Assembly (NCBI RefSeq): GCF_002443255.2
Contig: NW_019211455.1
Location: 51,295,471 to 51,359,470, forward strand
Origin: Varroa destructor
Lineage: Eukaryota > Arthropoda > Arachnida > Mesostigmata > Varroidae
Reading direction: 5' to 3'
Length of the DNA stretch: 64,000 nt
Shown: piece by piece, positions 1-11,080 of the stretch
Numbering within the stretch: position 1 is the stretch's first letter
Layout of the letters: the number at the start of each line of letters is the position of its first letter
The notes under the pieces: model-generated
What the model was told of the DNA's origin: nothing
What the model saw: only the letters and a program-made list of their open reading frames with translations
The model's database searches: none
Made by a program: the position numbers and the translations under genes

Positions 1-1019
1 TGCAGACTGCTGCCACTGAATTTGCAGGACCACTAGTACAATTGCCAAAACTGGCCAGGCTTGAACTCGAAGCACCGTCATGTGTGCAGGCGGCCACCAA
101 CGGCATTGTCGCAGATGGCAAGCCTTTGAATGTGTTCTTCGTCCTTACAAGCAGTGCTAGAACTAGCACTGGATTACGATAGAGACGATTGTTGAACTGA
201 ACGGACGAATGGGCCGTGATGAAAAAGATGTACGACGATTGAAGTCTGAAAACTGGCAAGCAAAATAACATTGGAAGACCACATGACGAGCAGGAACTAG
301 AACGAATGGGCAAGTGGAGTTCTTGAGTGGAGTTTAGTCGCTACTGAGTTCGACTGCTGCCTCTGGTGTCGAGTCTTTTTTTAGAAGCTCGTACGAGCTC
401 AGTGTGATTTTTCCTGCTGCCCACCGTACAGTAAGAGCAGTAAATAACACCGAAAACCAATAGGCACAGCGTCTGCTATTACGGCTGCTCGACTCTACCT
501 TTCGCACAGAGGGCCTAGCTCCGTAGAATATCTCCGAACAATTTCCGCCGGTTACCAATCAGTGCTATCCAGCTAATACGATCTAATTCGGTTAAAAGCC
601 CTATCGAGGAGGCATTGTAAATGACGTTAAACGGTCGGATGTTTGGAAAATTCATAAATATTATGCTATAGGAAGAGCGTTTGTATAGTGGCAGTTTTTT
701 CTAAGAAAATAATAAGGAGTTCAGCTCGCATCACAGGTATAATGTGAAGTAACGAACGATTTCAAGGTGCATCGCCAAAGGTCAACCACCAATGCACCAG
801 TATAAGCTAGAACACTTGTTAAAAACCTGTATTAACACTCGAAGCTAACTGTTACAACAGAGGGACTTAAATAATTTCTAAGTCGTCCCTTCGCAAGAGC
901 GTTTATATAGCGAGTATCAAAACTGCAATGTCTGTTCTGTATGCAACGCATCGTAAAAAATAACCGAGTATTTGCTTTATATCTTTTGCTCTTGTATATA
1001 TACTGCAGATTCACACATG

Positions 1020-1067
<48 letters not shown>

Positions 1068-2340
1068 AACAAAAGCTTCTGAAGTCCTTTTGAGGTATCC
1101 GTATCTAAGACAAAACTGTGTCGCAAAGTATAATCCGCAGTATCCATGAAACAATCTGATATGTTTTGTGATATTAATTAGATTTCATCCTTTTCATATT
1201 TTTACCACGTGCTTATTACTACATTGTGCAACCCCAATGTCCTGCAACTTGGCTAATGGCAAGAGGTTTTTGGCGGTAGTGGCACAAGGGTGGGGTGACG
1301 CCTACTGGCACCGCTGTTCTTCGGATAGATTTTGGTGGCCGCTAGCCACCAATCAATCACACCACCCTCATCATTGTCCGGCTTGAGAAGGCGATCGATG
1401 CCAGCCAGCAGCGCTCTGACACCCTTGGTCTTCCCGTCAAACTCTATCACATACCAAAGCAGTGCAAATATTTGCCTCCAGCCGCTGATCCAGTACTGCC
1501 GCCACTCTCGACCACCTCTCGGCGACCCAGCCGGCCCAAGTAGATTGCGGACTACCACTGACTTCATGAAGACCAAAAACTCACCCGCATTGAACGTTCT
1601 GGAGGCGCCCAGTAGGAGGTGCTGAAGGCTAGCTCGTACTTCCCACATGAGCCAGCATTGTAGCATTCTGCTGCAGACGCGTACGATGATGACCAGTCTT
1701 CCTCTTATTTCACTGTTGAATTAGTGTCAGTGAATGTAGGGGGCGAAAGATGGACGGGTAGGGAAAGGGAGCCGTTATGCTTGCCGAGGTGGCCGGCTTT
1801 CGCAACAGAAAGCGAGATAGACGCTCAGGTAGCAGAAGCCGGCTAAACGAATGAGATGGCTTCATTAGGGAAAGGCGCTGCTTGTTCGAAAGGCCTCAAA
1901 TATCGCTTAGTCGAGGGCAAAACGTTGCGAGAGAAATTGTTCCCAGCCAAAGGTCCGCGAAAAACTTGAATAAAATTACTGTGAGGTCATATCGTTCCGA
2001 AAATCATATGAATACATTCTCTCTAACTTCGTATATCTTAGTATAGAAATAAATATGAAATTTCTGCTCAGCTCTCAGTTTAACGAACTCTAACGATTTT
2101 AATACCCGCTCTTTGAGAAACGTATCATTTGCTTTGAAAGTGTGCCGCTTCCTAGCTTTAGTATCTTTCTACATGTTCTTAGATCTTGAAACCATTTGTT
2201 CTTTATATCTGGTGGTAACGTAATCATATTCCAGAAGTACCATTCTTAACCTCACCCGTGTTCACTTCTCGGATGGGAATGGCTTTAACTCAACGTTGAA
2301 CTTAACTTACCGTTAGCTAAATTGTCAAAATATTTGACCG
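1..2340. other. Intergenic DNA, no supported gene
   Basis: No exon, RNA gene or recognisable element was found. The stretch holds a (TA)n microsatellite at about 1022-1063. A locally GC-rich block at about 1230-1700 is open on both strands; its minus-strand frame (1253-1666) is described under findings. The rest is AT-rich DNA with frequent stops in all frames. Confidence 0.6.
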
Positions 2341-2344
2341 GTAA

Positions 2345-2970
2345 ATGATCATCGACGACCTGAACGTATCGAGATATCTTAGGATGGACAAAAATTCAGC
2401 CAAAGGTCAGCAGAAACTTGTAGACAAGTTAAAAATAATTCAGCGAACAGTTTTGAATCGTCTGAAAAGACTATGGAAAATAAACGAGTGGTAAATAGAT
2501 AAGAAGGAATAGACCCGCACCGCACAGATCATAAAAAAAAAATACAATTTTCCGTACCACACTGCTATTGGATGAGAGGATGTATCGTCTTACTTTAATG
2601 CGAAGCTCATGGGTTTATCCCAAACAAACAGAACACTCAGGAAAAAAATGTTCCTTTCTTTGGTGGTGCATAACTCGAGTGCTCTGTTTCGTGTTTTCTA
2701 AACCTTCACAGTCGGTTATTGCGGTGACATGTCGACGACCAACAAGCTGAGCAATGGCATTGAAGAAAGACTGATGATTGGTCCCACGAGACGGTTTTGC
2801 TGCATGACAAAGCCTGTTTCGGCTAAAATTTAGTGGTGTAAAAATTTATCATCCCCCAATTGTTCAGTTCCGTCTCACGCTGCCTACTTGCCAGGCTTAA
2901 CTTCATTAGATTACCATATGTTTAAATCGATGATGCCAAAAAATAAGTATTCGCCTATCTTGATCTGTCT
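2345..2970 (+). mobile_element. Degenerate mariner transposase (pseudogene)
   Basis: This is a decayed mariner-family DNA transposon transposase, broken by frameshifts and stops. About 2395-2495 encodes a helix-turn-helix-like segment (KLVDKLKIIQRTVLNRLKRL) that aligns with the mariner HTH around TQQTVSKRLKALGK. From 2571 a DER-MY stretch stands where TGDEKW is expected, so its GAT codon (2571-2573) would be the first catalytic Asp. HSGKKCSFLWW follows near 2635-2666 (family: HGKKVMLxxWW). LLHDK lies at 2797-2811 with the second Asp at 2806-2808. SLDYHMFKSM lies near 2903-2932 with the third Asp at 2909-2911. The second and third Asp codons are 103 nt apart, close to the DD34D spacing of mariner. 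The reading frame changes at least twice. I did not find terminal inverted repeats or TA target duplications. It is surely inactive. Confidence 0.8.
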
Positions 2971-5900
2971 GGTAAATGATACTGGGCCCTATATATATAT
3001 ATCAGAGCGACAATTGGCTCAATGACCGAAATGTTATTTTAGAAAAGTAGGTATAGCATTGATTGAAACGGCTGAATATATCTATTCGATACTATAGAAT
3101 TCTATTCCTATAGAATCCGAAACTTAATATGCGAGCATTTCTGCGAAACGGACCTGAAGGATTCAGATGAGGTTTTGTATCTGAGCCGATTCTATCACTA
3201 TGGGTGATTTTCACATAGTTCTACGACCTTGACAGATGATAATGGTAGCTTCGTTTGCGAAGAATGAAATGATTAAAATGTCTGGAAAAGGTGTGTGAAT
3301 ATAAAAAGATATATTCGGCTGTTATATACAGAACTTTGAGGCAGAGTAACATTAAATTATAAGTTAGTATGCATTAAAAATACTCTCGTTTATCTTCTAC
3401 GTACCTGTTCAGGTACTCCGGACGCTTGCGGACAACCATATACTTATAATTCACGTCGTTCCCACGTGTCATTTCTTCCCGAAGTGGTATCGATAGTGGC
3501 ATATTATCGCTCCTAGTTGTTTTTTGAGGCATAGAAGTCTCATAGTCACGCGGCTAAAATCAGTGTTGCGTTTTACATTTTTCGATCTAGTAACTAACTG
3601 AGGCACGACAATAAGGTCTAACCAGATTCAATGCTTTCAATTGTCATGCCAGTGACTCAAGGGTTTCTTGAGAAAGTCGTTCATTGGCTCATTTTTGGCG
3701 AGTACTTTATAGTAGCAAATGGCCCTGACATCGATTGCAAAAGCTACCATCACTTTACGCGATGCGGCCACCGAACCTAAGTTCTCTCCAGGATGACGCC
3801 ATCCGCTGGCCTGGTCCTTTTTCGGCCGGCGATAAAAATCGCAAGATGCATTGCCTATCGCTCGAGGCGGCTTTTCGGATGATTAAACTTTCGCAAACTG
3901 TAGGTGTAATATACGACACACAGTTCTAGCCGGCCTGGAATCAATTCACAGGATACTTATTTTTTATTCAATTTCCGCATTTTCAATTTGTAGTTCTGTA
4001 ACATGTGACATGTAAAAAGCCAATTTTGGCCGATAGAGCCACAGACTTTATATTCACGAGGAGCCTTTTCGATTTTGGCAATGCGTCGTTGTTTTTCGGG
4101 TCGTGACGTCTGCTCATATCTTCATTAGCCCTTAGTCTTCAGAAACCCACCTTTGACCATTGGGCTCGAGACCGAAATATGTCTTTCCTTTTGAATCTAT
4201 TTTTCAGGCATAAACTTCAACGGTTTTCGTTCGTAACTTTTTAAAGGTCTAGAACATTTACCAGCCCCAAATTTGTCTGCTAATATATATTGCTGCGGAA
4301 TATATTGCTGTTAAATTTGGCAGGAGCCAATCAAATTTCTAAAATATTAGTCTTTTTTTTTTTTTAATGTGAAAAAAAACTGTGTTCGTTAAAAAAATGT
4401 GTCAGTCCAATACGATAAAACATCTTTAGATGAAGAGCTATCAAGTTCAAAGTAGATATCTTTGGAAAAAAAATAGTTATCGTATACTGTCTGAGCAATC
4501 GTACAATATAGATAATTATTAACTTCTGTTCTATGTTTGGCTAGATTTTGAATCGAGATTTTTCCAGTACAAATGCTATACGTTGTTCATGTCCTCCAGT
4601 TTGTCCCTTAGGTAGCTCAATATTGAACATACATTTCTTCGGTAGAACACTGCATCAACAAAGCCCTAAGGCCACTAATTAGACAATTTATTGGATACGT
4701 AAAATTGTCCTTGTTCCTGAGTTGAAATAAGTTACTTGCGCGCTTAGACGAGTGCTCTAGTTCAGTTTATTTATCAATACTGTAACAGGTAAGCAGCTGC
4801 AACCTCGATCATTTGTGCTTTAATGGGTTCGTGCGTATGATGACTGTGTACAGCCAGCAAATCTTTACACTTGATTATAAAATGTTATTATACTAGCTAA
4901 GCAAGCAGTTCGCTATAATATCATATATTATGGAATGGGAGAATAAGATGGATGAAATACTAAAACTTACCCTATAAAGGGCCCATTACAACATCTGCAA
5001 ATAAGCACGTGGCTCAAGCATGTACTACTATCTATATAATGCATGATATTGTTAGGGTATCTCCGCTAAAAGTCTCTTGACCAATCAGCCTTCACAGTGC
5101 GCCATCATCTCGCCATGACGTGCTGCTTCCTTAGGACAATTTCCCCATCGATGTAGCCAGCCAAAGTTGCAGATGTCCTGCTAGAAACAGGGCGAATGCA
5201 TATCTTGATGGAACATGTTGACCGCAGAGCCGATCCACTACAAGGCAAATGGGAGGGCAAGCCTCTGTAACATGTAAGAAGTATAAGCATCCCTACACAG
5301 GGCGTACCGATAGATAGCGTGAATCGAGAGTTGACACGGATGTATCGAAGGAGCCGATGGATGAGAGACGGGGGTCAAAGAGGGGCTGTTCTGTATGAAC
5401 GGAACTAGCTGAAAGGAACGAGCTACCAGCCAGATGCGCGTTCGCGTCACAGCCAGCGGGCGGCACGTGCCAGCAGCAATGCTACCGATACGGCCATTTC
5501 CTCGCACGCTATTACATCTGCGCAACCAAAGATCCGAACAGGGGGCAAACAACGTCACCAATGAATGCTGTTCTCGTCTGTCAGCCAGGCAAATGACGTC
5601 CGGGAAGGCATGACTGCGAGTCTGCCCATCTAGTTGATACAGAGGACGAGACCAAGCGGACGTGGTAGCACGATTTTAGAACCCGCAAAATTCGCTCGAC
5701 AGACAAGTAAATGCTAGTGGTAACGGTGATGATGATGCCTAAGAGAGGACTATATGGATATGCACCATACTCGATTAAAAATGACGAATCTTCTCGACTC
5801 GATGACGCTATAGTGTAGCACATTAAGGACACTTTACTCTTTTACGGATTTGACACGCAAACTGATGTCGCCTGGTCCCATGTTTGAGGTACGGCCGGCA

Positions 5901-7529
5901 GAGGCAAGCTACACATCCATTGGTTACGCGAGTGGCCGGCATCGCCTTTTATCAGCTAACAACCGTGTATTTAGTAAACGGACCACCTGGCAAAAAGCGG
6001 TGTCGAAGGCGACACCGAGCATATGCACGTTTCGTGCATAATAGAAGGTTCACAACAAATCTCAGGAATAAATGCCCTTACTAGACAAAGTCGATTCTTG
6101 AAGGCGAAGTTAACAGAACATTTTTGTGTATATTTCATTACCCTGAAACCGTTCATCGCCGTTACGTCCCGCTTGTCCTGGCAGGCAGAACAACAAACAC
6201 TTATCTTTCACTTAGAGATGCGAGCATAGTCAGTATATTTCACCACATCGAGTGGGATACTAATCGTTAGCAGAAAAACGCCGGAAGAAACATTTATGCA
6301 TGCGTTTCCTCTCAGATAATCGTAAGACGGCAAGAAGGCCTTACGAGCGGCCTGAGTCATGCTAGTCGCCTGGTACTCGGTCTTTTTCTGTTTGTAGAGC
6401 TGGAATCTTGCTGAGCTTGCAGAGCTTAGCGTGATCTGGCATGACCTTGTTCGTCGAGTAAAACTGACTAGACGTATTCTCTAATCGCCATTCTCAACAA
6501 TAGCAGCATGAACACTTCAGGGAAATTCTCAATATCACGCTTACTAGACGGTCCGCTTATTAGCATTAGGCAGCGTGTTCGTGGTATTTATCTAAGACGT
6601 ACATTTACGTGCATTGCATCGAATTGGGATGCGTTTTCTTTCGAGGAGCTGACCTTATTCATTATGCTAGTGATATATAAATGCTGGATCGCTCTGTTTA
6701 GCTTGAATTATCGCCAACTTCCAACTATAACCCAGCCAACCTTTTCAAACGATAACTGCGGCAATACTTACATCTAACTTACATGCTGCCTTAATTATAG
6801 TACTTCTAGAAGTGATCAACAACTTCCAACAGCTTGTCCTAGCATAAAACTTTTCAGAGAGATAGAAATATTTGTATCCTACTATGACTAATACGTATAG
6901 ATATAGCCAAGCAAACGTCATTGAAGCGGTATAAGAAATTCAAACTGAGTAAACTTTTAATAATCTTATGGAAGTACCGATTATTCGCTTGTTTGCAAAA
7001 CTTATCCAGTTAACATTTATTCCATTCATTAGTCGGCTTTGTCGCAGAGACCTATTCCGTTAGGATATAACAATATTTATGAACCACTATTCCCATTTAC
7101 AACTTCAAATACCGAGTTCATCTATGTGCTCGGTATCGCTCTCTGATCTAGATTACTGATAATGATAGGTTTGTACCGGACCCCTGCAACGTTGAGTGGC
7201 CAAGGTCTAATGCTTCAATACTTAAGCTAAACTAGTATTCGTGGCCCACCAATGTACTGAACTGACTCAATGTGTATGCAGTATTGGCATTAGTTAAACA
7301 TGGGCCATTTCCGACAGAACAGGAAAGACTGGCAAATATTTTTAGCATGCCTCGCCTTTCCTATAGCTTTGCCGATGCTTTCTTAGTCACAGGCTAGGTT
7401 GTTGACCACAGCCCAGAACGGTCCTTTTGGGTTGTCCTACTTTCGTATCCCATTTGGCATCTGCAGTACATGTAGTCTCTCCACTCTTGGTCGGCGCGAG
7501 AAGAACATCTTCACTCCTCCTCTGTCTTT
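2971..7529. other. Intergenic DNA, no supported gene
   Basis: AT-rich sequence with a short (TA)n at about 2991-3002, an oligo-T tract near 4352-4364 and two adjacent 8-bp hairpins at 5998-6040. All open frames are short (107 codons at most) and match no family I recognise. Confidence 0.55.
5998..6040. repeat. Two adjacent stem-loops
   Basis: The first hairpin has arms cggtgtcg (5998-6005) and cgacaccg (6010-6017) with a 4-nt loop. The second has arms tatgcacg (6022-6029) and cgtgcata (6033-6040) with a 3-nt loop. Both 8-bp stems are perfect. No gene abuts them, so the role is unknown. Confidence 0.6.
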
Positions 7530-7612
7530 TGGCTTATCTCAAAGCAGCTGGTACAGATGGTATACCAGACGATTTGTTTGGTCAACTAATCCACAGCGGC
7601 CCCAACTAAGCA
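7530..7612 (+). mobile_element. Possible LINE reverse-transcriptase fragment
   Basis: A short frame encodes LKAAGTDGIPDDLFGQL. This resembles the conserved start of the reverse-transcriptase domain in non-LTR retrotransposons, where K(A/S)xGxDGIPxELL is typical. Only about 25 codons are recognisable. Nothing convincing follows in the same frame, which ends in a stop at 7607-7609. It is either a heavily truncated LINE remnant or a chance resemblance. Confidence 0.4.
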
Positions 7613-10599
7613 CTAAACCAAAACCACGAAGGCGTTCGGACCACCACGGTCTATTTTCATAGGCTGCATGATTTTTACAGTTTTTTCGATCTATCGTGCA
7701 TGGTACTTGTTTTTCGCTTCGGTCTGTCCAAAGTCCCCTATTTTTTGCCCAAAGCCTTTTTTCTGCTCGATCTTGGCAGAGCATTGTCATCGACGCTCCA
7801 GTTTCCGTTACGCGTCCGTTGTCTATTTACCAGCGATTGAAGTATGTGTATATACTTCCTCAAATCCTTATGCGGTAATAATGGCAGTGCAAAATCACGC
7901 AGTCCTTGGAAGTCATCTCGTCCAGGGCGTGAAGTGAAGGCCGCACTCGGCCCATCTGTGTAATCGTAACTCACTGATGCTAACGATAAAAACGCAATCT
8001 TACTGCTTGATCCGATGTATAGTGCAATCGGTCTATTACCGCTGATACTTCGGCGGCTGTCCTGACTAATGTGTTTAGATATGCTATGGGTCAACAATGC
8101 TATGGGCAGATAATAAGTGCGAATAGCATAGACGATAATATCAGCTAGCGCTGACCATATCCTTCGTCGTTTCGGATTGGGAAGATAATATCTACCATAT
8201 CGTGGCAGTAGTATTGCGATGGGTGGATAAGTTAGGATGCGTCTTACCGATAACGTTAGCCATTGTATGTAGATGAGAACTCCTTTCTAATCCTTACAAG
8301 CGACACTTACTCCGAAACGGAGAACGTCAAAGTTAGCATTAAAGTCGCACTTAACTTAATTAGAGTGTAAATATTTCATCTATACATAATTGAGCATATT
8401 TGATCTATAAAGTTAAACTAACGACCGAATCAGTCTAATGAACAAGACAGCTCTGAACGATTCATTCGCCAAATAGTGCAATACTTTACGCGGCATTAAT
8501 AAGCCATATGACGACGAAGCGTATGCTCAAGTACCTCTCTTTTGATCGTAAACGCGTATTCCTTCATAAAGACCACGTCCTATGGTGCTGAAGCAGGGCT
8601 TAACTTATTGCTAGCGGCGTATTTCCAATTTGCCCTTCATGCTTGGCTGCAGGAATGGAACTTTATACATTTAGGTTAAATTCTGTATAACGTTATCATC
8701 CTTTAATTACTGTGCCGGGAACCTTCAAGTAATCAGATTAGCTAGCTACCTTAACGCAGAGCATATGTTTGTTGTGCTTATCGTAATTAAACTTGCAAGC
8801 TCAACAGCCATCATATCACTCCGCCCACTGTATTCCACTAGTTCCATTTCAACGGACCTCCCTCGAGGTTGGCCCACCGGCGCACTACTGCTGCCTTCTA
8901 TGGCATGTACACATATGAAATAATGTGCTGTACGATCTCATTGGTGCAATTCTCGAAAAAGGCTTCAAAATTCTATACTGAAGGCTCTGCTAAATTTCAG
9001 TAACAATCACTGGGGTACAACAGTTGATAACAATTGTTGAGAACATTACTGGCAGTATAGTATATATATATAGTCTCCTGAGCTGACTATGTTTTTGGCA
9101 AGGCTAAGTATAAATATATCGCGCTTCTTGTTTATTTTACATATAAAAGAAGAGCACTTCTATTAGTTTGTTGTTATGATTGCCGTTAGTCGACGCTACC
9201 TCTTCTATTGCCAACTCACACCACTACTACGCACACAACAACAACAACAACAACTAGCATTACCAAACGGCAAGTGCTGATATATGGTAAGCACTGAAGA
9301 GTTCTCTGACATATAAGCGGTTGTAACTACGTGTTGTTAAGATCTGCAGGGCTGGCGGCGACAGTGCCGTCACAGCCATCTAAGCAGGTCTACAATGTCG
9401 TTCGCTAATGCGCCTTACATAATAGGCGACCGGCCTGGAGCTCGTCGTTCTGTAGAGTTTGCCAGACCCACAACGTAGATCTATGCGCGCAGCTGAAGCC
9501 GAAGTCGAGAGGTTGATCGACAGCCTTTGTGCGCCCATTAGATTTGCGTATGGAAGACCCGCTTGCATCCCGGCAGCCCCAGCGCCATAGTCTGCTTCAT
9601 AACATCACATCTGCAGATATCCACGTCTAGCGGCTTGCTGACGGACTTGCCGTACGCATCTTCTCGACGGCTGACACAACAACCGTCAGACGGAGCGCTG
9701 GGCCGTGCTTGTAGGAACTGCTTCTTGTCTGGTAAACTTTTCGCTCACACTTCCCATACGCATGGTCTCCTGCGTGGTCGCTGCTTGAAGAGCAGCATCA
9801 CTAGAACAAAGCCTGTAGTTACTACCCATTTCGTATACGCTGTCCGCTCGTCATGAACGACTTCACATGACGAGCTTCGTGTCGAGCTCGTCATGTGAAG
9901 TCTAACCCGGCATTTCAACTAATGCTTTTTATACAGCCTAATAAAAATTGGAAATTCGTTCACTTTTTTTTTTGAAACTTTCAAATTTTAAGGCTCCATC
10001 AGGCCATCTGATTTTGATTCCATGCCACAACAGCCGCCATTGGCTTGGCCTCGATATTTGAATAAAGAAGAAGAATAACGCTAGGACTAAAGAAAATCCA
10101 TTATGACAGAAAACGCCGAAAATAATAACGGACGACATTGTGATTAGATGCTTTGCATTACAATGAACGAATGTCTTTATCGGACGTCGCAATAGCTCGG
10201 CGAAATTTACAATGTGATATAAACGCTTTATTTGTCCTATTTGCCACCATAGAGTCGAGCGGAATCACGTAGATTCTTGATCTATTAACCCTCTTCAGAT
10301 GTTCGTGGTACAACTCAATCTCAAATACAGACGAGATACTATTTATGACAGCGGGAACGGGATGGCGTTTTACCATGGACTTGTACGGAAGGATTGAACT
10401 GATTGACTTTTTTTTTTTTTACAGAAATGGTCGCCCCAAAGCCCAGTGTTTTCGGCGGTATCGTAGACTGCGGCATAGACATGTCGCACCTTCCAGCACA
10501 TGTGGCGCCATATTTGAAAAAGGTTGTACTTGTCGTTTCGTGCCTTAGGCGCCGACATAAAGTCCGTGCTAAGGGACTCGTTAGCGTAGAGCCTTAGGG
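7613..10599. other. Intergenic DNA, no supported gene
   Basis: Contains a (TA)n run at about 9060-9071, an (ACA)n run at about 9236-9254 and the perfect 18-bp inverted repeat at 9859-9902. No coding exon could be supported. Confidence 0.55.
9859..9902. repeat. Perfect 18-bp inverted repeat (hairpin)
   Basis: The left arm at 9859-9876 (gacttcacatgacgagct) is the exact reverse complement of the right arm at 9885-9902, with an 8-nt loop. This could fold as a long hairpin. It could mark the end of a MITE or another non-autonomous element, but no partner end was found. Confidence 0.8.
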
Positions 10600-11080
10600 T
10601 ATGCTACAGAATCCCCACATCTCAATTTCGAATCGACTACCAAGGGTCGAACCTATCGTGCGCCACTAACATATGGATTCTCAAGAACACCCGTATTGTT
10701 TATGAACAACCTCGTTACGGAGCTGAAGTAATCGTACTGTCCTGACTCCGAGCAGGAAGTATCATTGAGTCGATTTTTTTCTTTCTATGAGTAATTCTTG
10801 TACGAAAAACGTGTTAAAAGGCTTTTTGCACTATTTGTCTTGGATAGTATGTGGTTCCAACAAGATAGTGTCACCTATCAATACGTGTTGAAAATACTTA
10901 AGTTATTGATAGAGAAATTCGATTACCGTATAAATTCCTTCGCACCGTAGCCGCTCTATTCAAATGACTTGAGTCTACTGGACCCCTCGAGTTTTTTTTA
11001 CAAGCAAGTCTATAAGACAAGGTCTTTCTACAACTAAAAAACTGAAAAAGTGTACCCGGAACAAAGTGTTAACACTAAGA
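10600..11080 (+). mobile_element. Degenerate Tc1/mariner-superfamily transposase, WFQQD type
   Basis: This is a broken DDE transposase of the arthropod group that carries a WFQQDGATxHTA motif and an LTPLDYFLWG-like C-terminus. From 10665 a frame reads TNIWILKN and then EQPRYGAEVIVLS, a stop, and LRAGSIIES. This parallels RIWxxENP, EKPLxPxxVTVWC and ALxAGGIIGPYFF in the family. In the next readable frame MWFQQDSVT lies at 10849-10875, with a catalytic Asp at 10864-10866. It is followed by KLLIEKFDYRINS, a stop, and NDLSLLDPSSFF, with the last Asp at 10981-10983. The Asp spacing is about 39 residues; I count about 42 in a typical member. Frameshifts and stops make it non-functional. No terminal repeats were located. 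Confidence 0.75.

Noticed and set aside
7738..8097. Minus-strand frame with NRPIAL, reminiscent of reverse transcriptase
   Set aside because: A six-residue match only, on the opposite strand to the RT-like scrap, with no other RT motif.
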